A DNA stretch of 64,000 nt, taken from assembly GCA_030267565.1 (NCBI GenBank), contig BRXU01000030.1, positions 248,001 through 312,000 on the forward strand. The letters are read 5' to 3'. The position numbers and the translations under genes are program-made. The stretch is from Pleodorina starrii. Lineage: Eukaryota > Chlorophyta > Chlorophyceae > Chlamydomonadales > Volvocaceae. Positions 44,601 to 57,200 of this stretch are shown here, one piece after another. The notes under the pieces are model-generated. The model was not told the DNA's origin and did not search any database. It saw nothing but the letters and a program-made list of their open reading frames with translations. The stretch's first letter is position 1; each line of letters opens with the position of its first letter.

Positions 44601-46095
44601 CACGCTTCTCCACGCTTTTTCGCGCTTCTCCTCCAACCCGTCCGATTCCATTCCATCCCCCCAGAGTTTATCAACCGCGTGGACGAGTTCATCACCTTTG
44701 ACCCGCTGCAAGCCGACCAGATCATTCAGATCGTCAAGCTGAGGGCGGAGAAGCTCACCTCGCGGCTGGCGGAGCGGCGCATGAAGCTGCAGCTCACGGT
44801 GAGGTTTCGGGGGGTGTTGAGCGGGGTTTGGGGTGTGGGGATTTGGGGTTTGGGGTGGGAAGTGGGTGGGGTTGCCATCTGGAGGAATTCGGTTAGCCGT
44901 GTCTGGAATGGAGGATTGGGGATTGGGTTGGGTTGAGGTGGGTTTGTAGGGGGAATGCGGCGGGCGTGTGGAGTGGTGGGCTGACGGGGCTTTTGTGACG
45001 GGGCGAAAGCAAGAGAAGAAGGGACACGTGCACTCGACGACGAGTTGTCTTCGAACGATTGAACTGGACTGAGTAAACAGTTCGGGAGCGGTGCATGCTT
45101 CCGAGGGGGGCGAGGGGCGGGCGGGCCGGGGCGGGGACTCTCGCTCTCTTTTATCTGATCATCACGGGCATATCTGCTCGCGCGGAAAGCCGTTGATGCT
45201 GACCGCCGCCCCCTGACCTCTTGGCCGCACGCCGCTCGGGTGTTGTGTTCCTATCCATCGCGAAGTCTCCTCCCTCTTCGTCAGTCCACTGCCATATATA
45301 TACACCTGGCTTGCCATGTACCGTACACAACCAGATTGCCATTCCAAGCGATTTCCCCCTCCCCACCAATCACTACGCACCACACCACGCACTACGCACC
45401 ACGCATCCCACATCCCACCACACCTCGATCCACGCATCGCGCCGCCTCGCGTCCTCATCGCGTCCTCATCGGAACCTCATCGCCGCCTCCCGTCGCGGGC
45501 AACGCCCTCCTGGTGCCACCACACCACGCATCGCTTCCGCATCACTTCCGCATCGCATCCTCATCGCGTCCTCATCGCCGCCTCCCTTCGTGGGCAACGC
45601 CCCTCCTCGTCCCCGCAGGACCCCGCCGTGGAGTTCCTGGCGTCCAAGGGGTACGACCCCGCGTACGGCGCTCGTCCCGTCAAGCGCGCTCTGCAGCGCG
45701 AGCTCCAGACCCTGCTGGCCCAGGCCCTCCTCCGGGACGAGTTCCAGGAGGGCGACATCATCACCGTGTCGCTGCGACCCGACGGAGCGGGACTGGCGCT
45801 GGCGAGGAGCTGCGGCGGCAACGGCAACGGCGACAGCGACAGCGGCCCGGAGGATGGCAGCGCGGCGGAGCCGGCTCAGGAGCCGGCTGAGGAGCCGGCT
45901 GAGGAGCCGGCAACTGACGACGGCGCCGAGAAGGTGGAGGTGGAGGTACAGGGCGAAAAGGTGGCGGAGCCGGCGGAGGCTGCTGGGGAGGAGGCGGAGG
46001 AGGCGGAAGCGGAGGCGGAGGGTGCCAAGGCCAACGGTCACGGGCCAACTGCCAACGGTGTGGCCAACGGGCACGCCAACGGCACGGCGCAATGA
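33695..46095 (+). CDS. ClpB/Hsp100-type AAA+ disaggregase, hydrophobic N-terminus, no Clp N-domain
   Basis: Eighteen exons join in phase to 1040 residues: 33695-33793, 34448-34682, 35445-35557, 36007-36114, 36639-36759, 37163-37305, 37633-37773, 38032-38226, 38716-38862, 39704-39823, 40029-40365, 40985-41040, 42497-42629, 43405-43536, 43857-43945, 44096-44438, 44665-44798 and 45619-46095. Residues 6-25 are hydrophobic ([19 protein letters not shown]) and followed by KRGRH, suggesting a membrane anchor or targeting signal. The ~110-residue N-terminal region lacks the double Clp_N repeat. NBD1 has Walker A GETGVGKT (about 189-196) and ERRFQ with the Arg fingers. Its Walker B reads FIDDIH where DE is usual, and its pore loop reads [14 protein letters not shown] where the family has AGAKYRGEFEERLK. 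The middle coiled coil is present but carries an acidic insert. NBD2 is canonical: [17 protein letters not shown] and LFDEIEK. Residues after about 960 are an acidic EEPAEEPA tail. ClpB proteins thread aggregated proteins through the hexamer pore. Intron 7 uses a GC donor. Confidence 0.9.
35925..36260. repeat. CTCTCCTCCC and GGGAGAGGA simple repeats flanking Hsp100 exon 4
   Basis: A pyrimidine run of about ten CTCTCCTCCC-like units ends at the 3' splice site of exon 4 (36007). A purine run of GGGAGAGGAG units starts right after its donor (36115). The exon is thus bracketed by complementary polypyrimidine/polypurine tracts able to pair in the transcript. Confidence 0.75.
37005..37132 (+). repeat. 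Dispersed motif, fullest copy (Hsp100 intron 5)
   Basis: The copy starts with GCCGTCTCCGTCTCCGCTGC, then GGTATCTTCTTTTT. After a pyrimidine stretch it ends with ATACCGTTTACGGGCTCCGG, then CCTATACGTGGATAACCCC. Its 3' block ends about 30 bp before the 3' splice site at 37163. Partial copies occur at about 3957-3998, 15341-15375, 37468-37515, 38637-38672, 42400-42440, 43345-43380 and 52510-52545. Confidence 0.65.
39020..39050. repeat. Short interstitial telomere-like repeat in Hsp100 intron 9
   Basis: Three copies of TTTTAGGG in tandem (variable at the ends). Another two-copy run lies at about 41057-41075 in intron 12. Confidence 0.6.
39420..39700. repeat. GCTGCTACCGCTGTT simple-repeat tract in Hsp100 intron 9
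   Basis: About 280 bp of interleaved CTG, CCG and CTA triplets, including a regular 24-bp higher-order unit (GCTGCTACCGCTACCGCTGCTGTT). It ends against the 3' splice site at 39704. Frames through it (poly-Leu/Pro or poly-Cys/Tyr) are artefacts. Confidence 0.85.
41275..42277. mobile_element. Element-like segment bounded by ~200-bp direct repeats, Hsp100 intron 12
   Basis: 41275-41475 and 42076-42277 are direct repeats of 201 and 202 bp, near-identical by eye. Both begin GACCCATGGGTCAC, share AAGGATTACTTACTGGCCTG and GGGCAGATCAGTATACGCCC, and end CGTTCAGCTGGGACA. The 600 bp between are GT-rich with no coding frame. The layout resembles a miniature LTR retroelement (TRIM) or a local duplication. 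No TG...CA ends and no target duplication were seen, so the class is open. Confidence 0.6.
42808..42872. repeat. 11-bp tandem repeat (CACACCGATCC) in Hsp100 intron 13
   Basis: Five copies of a CCGATCCCACA unit, followed by degenerate CACCGATCC copies. Confidence 0.8.
43734..43846. repeat. (CCAAT)n pentanucleotide tract in Hsp100 intron 14
   Basis: About 20 copies of the pentamer CCAAT (AATCC phase), degrading to CCCAA at the right end, which lies about ten bases before the 3' splice site at 43857. A shorter relative (CCAATCCAACCCAAACCCAA) is at about 26870-26905 in an intron of the RRM gene. Confidence 0.9.
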
Positions 46096-48404
46096 GGGGC
46101 GAGCGGAAGCGTAGCGGTGGCTGCTGTGCTCAGGGGTCAGCATGAGAGCGGCGGCGACGGAAGAGCGTAAAGTATGCGCGCAATGGGAGTACGGCATGGT
46201 AGTACGGCATGTTGATACGGCAGATGTGTGAATTTCGAGGGAGAGGCGGTTTCCACCTGTCGACAGATCTGACGCTCATGCGGTCCGCGAACTTGGTACG
46301 CTCTTGTGTGTGCATGTTTAAGAATGTGGTGCGGTGGTAACTGCGTCAAGGCACATGGCTGTAGTGCGTTGCTGCTGCTGTTGCTGTTGGTGATGTGCTG
46401 TTGTTGGTGCTAGCGTGGTGTGGTTGGTGATGTGCTGGTGTTGTTTACGTCTTGGTGTTTTTCTTTGCTTTGCTTGTGGCTGGCTTGCTTGTGGTTGCGG
46501 TTGCTCTCCGGCTGCTGCATCGCACAGCCGGGGGCAAAACGTGGCGGTGCACGTCATTTGTGTTCTTTTGCAGCTCCGTTGTACTGTGGCTCTTCGGTAG
46601 TTGTAGCGCAGCAGCGAAATTCAAATCACGAAATGGAGTGTGAGAGCGAGCGGCGACCTCAGTCGTGACATCACCCCAGCAGGGGCACACGAAGCAACCG
46701 CGTGTGGACAGGTGTGCATTCTGGGTTTTGAGACATGTCGTGTCTCGTGTGATGCCACATACACGGGCATTCGTCGTTGGAAGCTGCTAGTGGTGGTGGT
46801 TGTGGTGGCCTCCGCTTTGTAGGGGCTTCGTCCCTGCGAGCTTTACCGCATCTCTTCTCGAGGGCAGGGCGGGTGTTCGGCCGTTCCCGCCAACCGCCGC
46901 TTGAATCACAACTTTGGATTGGGTACAAGTTGTGGAGCGCGCCGACATACGCTTCTGACACTGCGTGATGTGGTTTGCTTCTCTTGACAGGGGGGGGGGG
47001 CGTTTGGCTGCTGGGAGTTGTTGCCTGGGATTAGGTGGCGCATGAGGGCCGCATGAGGGCCGTACGAGTACCGAGGGACAGCGGAGGGTTCTCATTTCGA
47101 GGGACCGGGAGCAAACCGAACACACTTGGCAGGGAGGGAGGAAGGGAGGGAGCAGAGGAGGGTCATGACAAGAGGCCCCCGGGGCGCGGACAGCGGTCTC
47201 TTATCCGGAGCCGTTCTGTTCGGTAGACACTTGAGGGAGTACCCAGGGGTAAATTGTGGAGAGGAGAGTCGCGGAGTGCAGTGGATGCGGGTTTCGGGGG
47301 GTGCCGCACCTCGGGGAGGGAGGTGCAGCTGTGCCGCCGCGATGTGCGGACCTGTGCCTTCTTGACCGTCCCTTCATCCCTCATGCTGGTGGTGGTGGTG
47401 GCACGGAAGCGCAGGGCCGCGTCCCCCCAGCGACGAAGTGTGGGTCCTTCAGATTCATCATTCATTACGTTATGCGCGTAACGGTTGCTGCAGCCAGGGA
47501 CGTCCTTTTAACGGCCAAACTGGCTGACCCGCTGCATCTGGCTGACCCGGTGCATGAGCGCAGGTTGTTGATCCACCGTTGGGGACACAGGTCGTCCTTT
47601 CACGTCGGCTCACGAGTAGCCTCAATGGGACGACTCTGGACCAGAAACACTGTAAGCTGTCGATGTTAAATGGCGGCGGGAAAGGCTGTATCGGTATCGG
47701 GCCCTGCCGCATGGCCCGGTGAAGAGGGCGCCCGATTGAGCCGGGATCCGATTGACGAGTCTGCTGCCACCGCCCCACCCCTCCCTCACCCCCCAGTCGC
47801 CGTCGACACCCACGTCCGCCCGCTGGCTGAGTTGGGCGCTCAATTGATCTGTAAACTCGGGGAAGTTCCTGTGCTGAAGTTGTAAGCTCTAGCAAACCAG
47901 CAGTAGCTGAGCGATCAGCGCACGTCTAGCGCACGATGACGACGACGACGTTTACACATAGCAGATATTCTTCTTGGGGGCGCACTTCATTAGAGAACGC
48001 GACCAGCGGCGCGTAGTGAAGTCCGATCATGGCGATTACATTCAGATGCATTCGAGCACCCCAGCCGTGCATTTCCAGTCCCTGCTTGTCATTCGTTGAC
48101 CAGTGCGTTCCCACACCTGGTCCGTAGGCGCTTCCGAACAGCTCGGGAGCGAAAGAAGTCCACCCGCAACGTTGGTTGATTGTTTACAACCGAAAAAAAT
48201 TTACAACGCGACGGGTCAACTACCGTAAGCCGACGCGGTGTGTGCCCCTAGAGATCCGCCTCGACAGGGGACGTGCCAATCCACAACCTTGGGAAACACG
48301 CCCGCACATCGCCGAAGCTGTGCTCCTTTAGAGCCCACTTCCACCACACCCCCTGACAGCCACCGTGATAGGAAGCGGGTCAGCAGGCCAGCGCAAAGGG
48401 CGCT
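46096..48404. other. Intergenic between Hsp100 and peroxiredoxin (convergent ends)
   Basis: The two genes converge here, so both 3' UTRs lie in this interval. TGTAA occurs on the plus strand at 47651-47655 and 47881-47885, which would be a long 3' UTR for the Hsp100 gene. Frames such as 47256-47669 (+) show no family similarity or splice support and were not called. Confidence 0.4.
48201..48205 (-). terminator. Candidate polyadenylation signal TGTAA of the peroxiredoxin gene
   Basis: TGTAA on the minus strand lies about 200 bp past the stop codon at 48405; a second copy is at 48184-48188. The spacing is typical of volvocine 3' UTRs. Confidence 0.45.
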
Positions 48405-49818
48405 TTAGATGGCGGCGAAGTACTCCTTGGAGCCCTTGGGGTCGGGCTTCATGGTCTTGGAGCCAGGGGTCCAGCCGGCGGGGCACACCTGGAGGGTCGC
48501 AACAGGATAGGGTTTGGGAGGGGGTCCAGGTCAGACAGAAGCATAGTACTAACACCAGCCAAATATACATGCACCAAGCCGTACATGCTTACAAACAACT
48601 ATATTTCACGCGTCCATGAAGTAGCTAGAATCAAGCTACCTCAAACGAAACTTGCGTTTCTCATCCAAGAACGGAAGGAAAAGCAGCGGGATTCGGGCCT
48701 TTGTTCGGACTGCGACGGTTTTTGGCTGGGGATATTCCCCAAGGTCAAGTGTGAACTGATTCTCTTCCCAACGCCCTTCCCCCGCCTTACCTCATCGGGG
48801 TTGGACTGCACGTACTGGATGGCCTATAGGGCAGGGAAGGCGAGGATGGGAAGATTTTACTCCAGGCCGTCGAAGCGCAAGGGGGGTAACAAGCGAGGGG
48901 TTTCTCCCGTCGCTCCAGCAGCAGCAGTCCAAACAGAGAAGCAGTCCACACAGAAATAGCGTGAATCGGATGAGCAAACAGTACTGTTAAGCGTATGGGA
49001 GATGGGTTGGGCGCGCATGCGTATGTGTATGGGCGACACTGCTTGTGGAGGTTAGGACGACAAGCGACCCCAGTCGAACCCAAGCTTTCCATCTCATTTC
49101 GTTCCAAGAGGCACTATGATCTTGTCTCCTTGCCACCCGCCATCCCAAGCCTTGCTTAGGTCGCGTGGTGTGCGGTGCCGATGCTCGCACATCCCATCCA
49201 GCGACGCCATCCCACCACGTCTTTCCCCACCTGCAGGACGCGCTTGGTCTCGTCAACGCTGCGGCCGAACGCCAGGTTGTTGATGGTGGCGTGCTGCACA
49301 ACGCCCTCCTTGTCAATGATGAACAGGCCGCGCAGCGCAATGCCATCGTCCGACAGGACGCCGAACGCCTTGGAGATCTCCTTCTTCAGGTCCGCCACCA
49401 GCGGGTAAGCCAGGTCGCCGAGGCCGCCCTCCTTGCGGTCAGTTTGAATCCACGCCAGGTGAGTGAACTGCGAGTCGACGGACACGCCCAGCACCTCGGT
49501 GTTCATGTCCTTGAACTCCTTGTAGCGGTCAGAGAAGGCCGTGATCTCGGTGGGGCACACGAAGGTGAAGTCCAGAGGATAGAAGAAGAGGACGACATAC
49601 TTGCCGCGGTACTGAGACAGCGACACCTCGACGAACTCCTGATCGAGCACAGCCTGCGCCTTGAAGTCCGGCGCGACCGAGCCCACCAGCGGCTTGTCGG
49701 AGGCCTGGACGCGAGTGCACAGGCTCCTCCGCATGACGGCGCGGCCCGCAACGCGCGGAGCAACGCGAGCGCTGCCAGTGAACGCCGCAACCTTGCGAGA
49801 GGCCATCATGGTCGCCAT
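48405..49818 (-). CDS. PRX1: Chloroplast 2-Cys peroxiredoxin
   Basis: Three exons, 49818-49231, 48823-48791 and 48488-48405, give 234 residues plus TAA. The enzyme reduces H2O2 and organic peroxides using thioredoxin as electron donor. Residues 1 to about 38 are basic, Ala/Ser/Val-rich and lack acids ([18 protein letters not shown]), typical of an algal chloroplast transit peptide. The peroxidatic Cys is at about residue 88 in [13 protein letters not shown]. The resolving Cys is at about 209 in NPDEVCPAGW, built across an intron. GGLGDL and the C-terminal YF (KEYFAAI) are both present; these make eukaryotic 2-Cys enzymes sensitive to overoxidation. Length and ending match the family well. The middle exon is only 33 bp. 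The start is the first ATG of the frame, close to a second ATG four codons in. Confidence 0.96.
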
Positions 49819-51287
49819 CTTAGCAGATTGGATTCTGACACACGAAGGAGGTAGAACTTCGGCAATTCAACAAGATCTAACTTGTGGTTCCTATGGCTCC
49901 TTATACTGGCGAAAGAAAGACGGCGAGGTACGACAAGCCGAAAACGATGTTAGGGTCTTGCACCACATTCGCTTTTCCGCCAAGAACATTCGCTACTTGA
50001 AAGATCTCTGCGCATTTCCACAACTTTTGATTTGCGACCCATTTGTTCCAGGCCATTTGAAGTGCGTTCCCGTGCACAATGCGTCCCTTCATCCGTCATG
50101 GGACCGACATCTTGAGGCCATCGCCCCGGGTAGCCACTGAGGATCAGCAGTGTGCCAAAATTTGTGAAGTGGTGTCCGATCGTAGTTTCAGGGACGCTCG
50201 TCAAATGCGGAACCTTCCGACCCAAAAGCTTCTCGATGCCACCCGAACCTTCGTTCGGGGCCGCTCGTGAGAAGCTGAACTCCCCGAAGGCCCTGCCCGG
50301 CGAACACGTTTCTACCCAACAGCGAACGATTAGAACCAGAACTGCATTTTACCTGATATTCGGATTCGCGACGCTGCAAGGGTAGGGTGCTTGGATGCCC
50401 TTTGGGGCTTCTGTCGGTGTTGGATTCAGACTGCTGACTGGAGGGGCTGATTGGTTTTCATTCGGGGCTCCGGGGTTGGGATTCGGGCCCTCGTTGCTCG
50501 CGATACGAAAGGACCCGAACGCCAAACTTTGGGCACTATCGGCATTTACCCCGCATCCCGAACCTACCAAGCATTTGGGCGGCACGACTGGTACCGGTTC
50601 CGATACTGACTGCGATTACCAGTACCAATACGTTTAAGCGCGCGTGCGGAGGTGCTTGCGTTTGCGTGCGGTGGGTGTGGCTTGGTACTTGAGGGCGGGA
50701 GCTGTGCCCCGGCTTCACCCCGCCGGCGGCAGACACGTGCGCGCTTGCCTCAGCAGGCCTCAGGAAGGTTGCAGGTTGGAACATAACAGAACAGGACAAC
50801 ACATAACGGAACAGGACAGGACAGGATAAAACAGGACAGAAGGACAGGATAGAACGACAGGGCAGGACAGAACAGAGCGGCCAGGTTAATTCATCATGGG
50901 TGGGTGGGTAGGGGCAGTTGCGGTTGTTTCACTGCACGTCACCCCAACACGGGTCAAGCTGCTCCAGCGGGGGAAAACCTTGAAAGACCCAAATTTGCAA
51001 TGCCAGTCCGTTCACAGCTCAACTTGCGTCGAGATCATTGCCGCCGTTACGCGCCTCCATTGTTGTTACACACGGGCCTGCGGGAAGGGGACCACCGGCT
51101 CTGGCCACCCTTGAGCGCACGGACGGACGCCTTCACCCGGCGTCGCACGGACGCCTTCACCCTTGTGTGTACAGAGAGTCAGTCCACACCACAGGAATAG
51201 GTTCTTGGGGGCTTTCCACAGATTGTCAGGCTCCGAGAGGACGTGAGAGGCTCTGAAGGAAGACTACATACCGGCAGGAGACTGCAC
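49819..51287. other. Divergent intergenic region between peroxiredoxin and SEN1-like helicase
   Basis: No gene recognised. A run of GGACAG/GAACAGGACA repeats lies at about 50773-50880. A 5' exon of the helicase could lie here, since the helicase N-terminus is short for the family. Confidence 0.4.
50773..50880. repeat. Degenerate GGACA pentamer repeat
   Basis: About twenty loosely tandem copies of ACAGG/ACAGA pentamers (AACAGGACAGGACAGGATAA and similar). Confidence 0.7.
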
Positions 51288-54200
51288 ATGTGGAACGACC
51301 CGCGGGTCATGTCGGCAGCTCTGACCCGACGCGAATGCGAATCGGGACAGCAGCGGGCCGCCTACTCCGCCGATGCGCTCAAAACTCTGGAGTCGGTCAT
51401 TGTGAAGTGGAGGATCTCAGACGTCCTGAACGAAGAGCTCTACAAAGGCCAGGTGAAGTGGGCTATGGATGGGGCGGCGGGCGGTGGCCCCCACAAGCCA
51501 CGACTAGCCACAACCCTACACAACAACCCCCGCGTAGGCGCTGATCGGGCCCAACAAAACGACTCGCCTAAGGGTCCATTACGTCATTTCAAATCAGGCA
51601 ATTAATGGACGCATCACCGCGCCCTCCCCCCAGCCGTATCTAGCTGTCGTACGCCGTATCTTATTTCAAACTGTTTCAAACCTCACCGCAGCCGCCGCAC
51701 TCATGCACCTCGCGACGCCAAAGGCATCCCCCTCCCCTCTTTGCTGCCTTCGTAACGCCACGCCTCATCCTTCGCAACGCACCCCTCAAGCGCTCAGACA
51801 TAAACGCAACTCCTTCAAAACCAATAGGAAGTCGTAACCCAGCCCTCGGCTATCCCCACAGCTGCGCCCAATTCCGGAGGCCTTCACCGATGCCGCCAGC
51901 TGGGCCGCCTGCTTCCTGCCGTACCTTGTCGAAGAAACTCGCGCCGGCCTGCGCAAGGAGCTCCTCCAGCTGCCCTCCCTGGACTGGATACCGCTAACAG
52001 GAGCCCCGCAACTGGACGAGCCCGGCGCTGGCGGCGGTGACGCTGACGGCGACAGCGACAGCGACGGCGGCGGGGGCGGGGGCGTCTGGACCGTTGTGTT
52101 TAAGTTCAAAGCGAAAGCGGCCGGTGGTGCCGATGGGCCCGGCGACCTGCGGGTCAAGGCCGCGAGCAACGAGTCTGCTGCCGTCACCGCCGCCGCCGCC
52201 GCCGGGGGCACGGGCGCGGGCGCGGGGGATAATGATCCCGTGCCCGCCCTCAAACCCACCGACCTGGTACTGCTCACGAACAGCAAGGTAGGCACGGCAA
52301 ACCCGTACGGCGGACTGGTACGGCAACCTTGACGGTATTTTTGTCATGCACCTTGATTCCTCCTCCGATACAGCCAAGGTGCACCGGCCGCCATAAACAC
52401 CCATTCGCCCGCCATCCGCCCGCCACCGCGTATCCGTCAGCCTGTCATCTGCTGCAGCATCCGCCCACCCGTTGATAGCACACGCTCCCCAACCACACAC
52501 GCGCCCGGTCAACACCCTCCTTCCTTCGCTGTGGTATCTCCTTCCTCATCCGCCCGCTCACCATCCATTGCTGCATGCGCTCGATTGGTCCGACCACCTT
52601 GCCGCCGTGCGTTACTTCACACGAAACACGGGACACGGCCTCTCCTCCTCCTGCTTAGGATCGACAGCTGGAGGCCATCGCCGGGGGGTCGGGAGCCGCC
52701 GCTGCCACCGCCGCCACCACCGCCGCTTCCACCGCCGCCCATGTATCGTGTTGTAGCGGTGCGGTCGGCGTTATCGGGGTGGTTCAGAGAGTCTGGAAGC
52801 GTCAGGAGGACGGCGGCGATGACGGCGACAGCGGTGACAGCGGTGACAGCGGTGACAGCGGTGACAGCGGTGACAGCGGTGACAGCGGTGACAGCGGTGA
52901 CAGCGGTGACAGCGGTGACAGCGGTGACAGCGGTGACAGCGGTGACAGCAGGGTCCAAGAGGACGAAGGCGAAGGCGGCGAGGGAGGCAAAAAGGGCGAC
53001 GACCGCATCTGGTATTGCCGGGTTCTGGTATGCGTCCCGGAGGACGGCGCATTCAGCAAGGCCCTGGCCGGAACGACCGAGTACGACTCCGACATCGATA
53101 TAGACAACGACTCCGACTTCCATACCGACGCCGATGCGGGTAAGTGCGCGTGTGTAGACGTAGGTACTTGCGTGCGGAGGCTTTCCTTTCTCTTAGTTGT
53201 ACCTCTCAAGTTCGGCACACCTGGATCCATGTACGCCCACAAGCTTGTACGAACCTGTCGGGAGCAGGCACCCTGCCCCTGACATTCGCTTCCGTGTACA
53301 TATAAAGTCAGAATGAGCATCAGAATGAGCAGAGAACCCAGTTGAGGTGTTTTCAGGACGCGCCCCCGTGTACCGTGCCTCGTCTCCACCACCTTCGCAC
53401 ACGCGCAGGCGGGCGCAAGGCGGCAGACCCACATGGTGGTGCAGCCGCCTGGTGGGCAGTGCCGGTCGGCAACGTGGCCCTTCAGACGCGGGCCTGGGGC
53501 GCCCTGCAGGACCTTCGGCGCCTGAACACCCACCTGCCCACCGGCACCCACCCAGCCGCCTCCCCTCCGCCACGACCGCCTCTCCTGCAGCTGTTGCTGT
53601 GCAGCCACAAGGCGGCACCGGGCCAGGCCACGGCGACGGCGGTGGCAGCGGCAGCGGCAGCGGTCCCGCCGCCGCCGCCGCCGCCGCTGCCTCCTCTGTC
53701 CGAATTCGCCCGCGGCGGCGGCACCGGCGGCTCCGCCTCACGGCAGGGCCCCCTCGAAGCTGACGTCTGGGCCGCCGTGCAGGCGTATTGCGACGGCGTC
53801 CGACGCCTGAATCCGTCGCAACGTGACGCCGTACTACGCGTTGCATTGTCGTACGTACGGCAGCTGTCCACCCGCGCCCCCGCCCCCGTCAATCCCAACG
53901 GTAACCGTGAGGTCGGGCGCCGGGATTGGCGCATTGACAAATCGGCGGCATGTAGCGCGGATGCCGCCGCCGTAGGCGGCGGCGGCGGCGCCGCCGCCGC
54001 CGGGACTGCCGCCGGGACTGTCGGTTGCGGCGGCGGCGGCGGTGGTGGCGGCGGCGACGGAGCGGAGATCCTGTTGGTGCAGGGTCCCCCGGGCACGGGC
54101 AAGACCTGTACGATTGCCGCGATGGTTTCGGTGCTCAGCGGTCTGTCGCGGCCGGATGGTGCTGTGCTGGTGTGTGCGCGCAACAATGCGGCGGTTGGGG

Positions 54201-57200
54201 AGGCGGCAGCCAGGTGAGCAAGGGACTTTTGGGGGTGTTTTGAGTTGGGGATGTGTGGGTTTGCAGACACCCAAGGAGAAGCCAAGGCGAAGCAAAGGAG
54301 AAGCGATCACTATGGGCACCCTCCCCCCAGTTCCCACACACACATGCACAGCCCGTGTGTGCGCTCGGTTCCGTCACTCAACCCATGTTGCATGTGGCTT
54401 GTCCGGTCTGTCCAGGTTCGCCAGCCTGCTGCCGGCCTCTGCCCCAACTGCCGCCACGGCGGCGCCGGCGCAGCAGCAGCAGCAGCAGCCGCGCCAGCAG
54501 TTCTCCGAGATGCCCCGGGTGCAGGACCTGCAATTGGGTACAAGAGGTCGGACCGTGGCGCCGCCGCTGGTCTTAGGTGGGTGGGTGGGCGGACGGGTTG
54601 GGTGGGTCGGCGGGTCGGTTGGGTTGGGTCGGCGTGCCTTGGTACACGTACAGAGGGTCAGCGCCCACCCGCGCGTCTCCCGCGCACCTCGCGGCGATAA
54701 AATGATGTAAGGCAGGTAATGCCATCCCATGAGACATACGCGCATAGCATTCGGCGACTCGTTGAGGCTGTGCATGATATGTACTGCCGTACAACAGGCT
54801 GTACGTTGCCGTACGTTGACCGTACTGCAGGTGACTGCATACTGATGGGCAGTGAGAACCGACTGGACCTGTCGGGCAGTCCCCCACTTCGGGCCATGTT
54901 CTTCCGGGCCAGGTACGGCGGCCGCGTGCCGGCATTTGTCGTACTGCAATGCCGTACTGCAAAGAGCCGACAAAGAGCCCAGCGACCCGCTTTGGGTCCC
55001 CTCCAATTGCCTCTGTGCCCCCCTTCCTGGAATTGGTTTTGCCGCCTACAGCCGGCCCGTCACCCCATCACTTCTTAGCCTCATCACGAATCTCTCTCTC
55101 ACACGCATACACACATACACACACGCCCGCGCGCCCGCCCTCTCGCACGCTCCGAAACCTGTCTCAGGGCGAGGCGGCTGGCTTCAGTGCTGTTCGGCGC
55201 GAATGGCTGGGACAATGTGACCTCGGTGCTGCTGCGCCTCGTCACCTGCGCCGTCGTCATGCACCTGGATGCCCAGCTGGCGGCGACGGCGACAGCAGCA
55301 GGGGCTGCGACGGCAACGAAGACCGTGCCAGCGGCGGCGGCGGCGGCGGCGGCGGATCCGCCGCCAGCTTCCGTTGGCACGTTCCTCAAGACCCGGCTGC
55401 CGCCGCTGGCCAGCAGAGTACGGCAGATGGTTGACGTACTGCTGGCGGACCTTCCGTCAGCGGCGTGGAGGGACGCGGCGGCGGCGGCGGCGGCGGGTGA
55501 CGATGGCGGGCAGGTGCGTGCTGGTCGGGCGGCACTGGAGGAACTGGCGAGGGCGTGTGGTGAGCTGGAGGCCTTATTGGGCCCTTTGTCGGAGGAGGAG
55601 GATGTCACCCGCGTGCTCGAGTCCACGGCGGCGTCTTCAAAATGGCCGCCGCCGTCGCTTCAGCCGTCGTCGTCATCATCGCCGCCGGTGTCATGCTCGT
55701 CCACATCCACGTCGGCGGCGGCGTCGTCAAGTCCTACTTTATCGATGGCGCTCGCTTCCTGTGGGGTTGACGGCGGCGGCGCTGGGGGTGAAGGGCCCTG
55801 CGGTGGCGGCGGCGACGGCGACGCGGGCGGCGACCGCGGCGGCGGCGGTGGAGGCGGCGGTGGAGGCGGCTCGGAGGGCGCGCAGCGGGGTCCACACGCT
55901 CTGGCGGCGGCGTTGCGTCGGGTGGCGGCGGCGCTGGAGGCCAGCAGAAGAGACCTGGGGGCCTGTCGGCTCTTCAACGCTGGGCAAGCCGATGAGAGGG
56001 AAATACTCACGTACGTACGTATGTACGACACATCGTACTTCTAGGAAAGGCACGCTGACGTCCCCGATGCTGCCGCAGGCTATCTCCCATGTCATGGGGC
56101 ACATTACGCCGTATGCACTTTGCATACACACCTGTCGATCACACATTGCACGTATCCCAGTACGACACACTATAGGCACAGTACCCTTGACGGATAACCG
56201 TTGTGGGGGGACACATGTTACCAGCCATTTTTGGCTCGTACACATGTAATGCCTCAGGCCTCACAGTACGGCACAGGGCGACACATGTACGACATATGTG
56301 TACTTGACAGATGTACGACATGTACGCTATTTTTGTCTCGCATGAACAGGTACCTTGTAAAGTCGGCGCGGGTGGTGTTCGCCACCGTCGCTGCCGTGGG
56401 CTCGGGCCTCCTGGCCAGATCGCGCCTGTGTGTGGAGGTCGGTGTGATTGACGAGGCGGCGCAACTCCCGGAGGCCGAGACGTCCATCCCACTTGCGCTC
56501 TGGCGCGGGCCGTGGCGGCCGCTGCGGCTGCTGGTGCTGGTGGGCGACCCGCGACAGCTGCCGGCGACGGTGTTGAGTAAGGCGGCGGAGGCGGGCGGCT
56601 ACGGTCGCAGCGTGTTCGAGCGACTGCAGCAGTACGGCAGGGGGGCGGTAGGTTGGTTGTGGCGGTTGCTCCGATGGAGCCCCAGAGCCCGATGAGGCCC
56701 TCGGAAGGGTGGAACCAGCGGGGTAGAGGCCCATTGCTACGCCGTTAACACTGTAACGACAACAACCCAGATACAGCTGCAGGCCTCGAGCCCCCAAACG
56801 ACAAACCCTCTCCAGCCGCTGACTCCCGCCCCTCCTTCTTCCGTCCTCTCCAACCGTCTCCCCCCCCCCCCACCCGGCAGGTGCTGCTGGACACGCAGTA
56901 CCGAATGCACCCCGCCATCAGCGCATGGCCCCGGGAGACCTTCTACGGCGGAAGGGTAAGCGTCCAACCGCCCAACTGCCCAACCGCCCAACTGGCAACT
57001 GCCCAACCAACCACCCACGCACCAAACTGAATCATTGTGACCCATGGCGGGCCGTTGGGGCCGTTCGGGCCGTTCGGGCCAACGGCCCCACCACGGGCCC
57101 GTTGGGCTCGCGGCCACACCACGGGTAGCTCGGTGACATGGTGGTTCGTAGCTACTGAGTTACGTAGCTAGGACGGGTGCGAGAGTGTCATCGGTCGCAG

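Noticed and set aside
47256..47669. 137-residue plus-strand frame between Hsp100 and peroxiredoxin
   Set aside because: No ATG context, motif or splice support; lies where two 3' UTRs converge.
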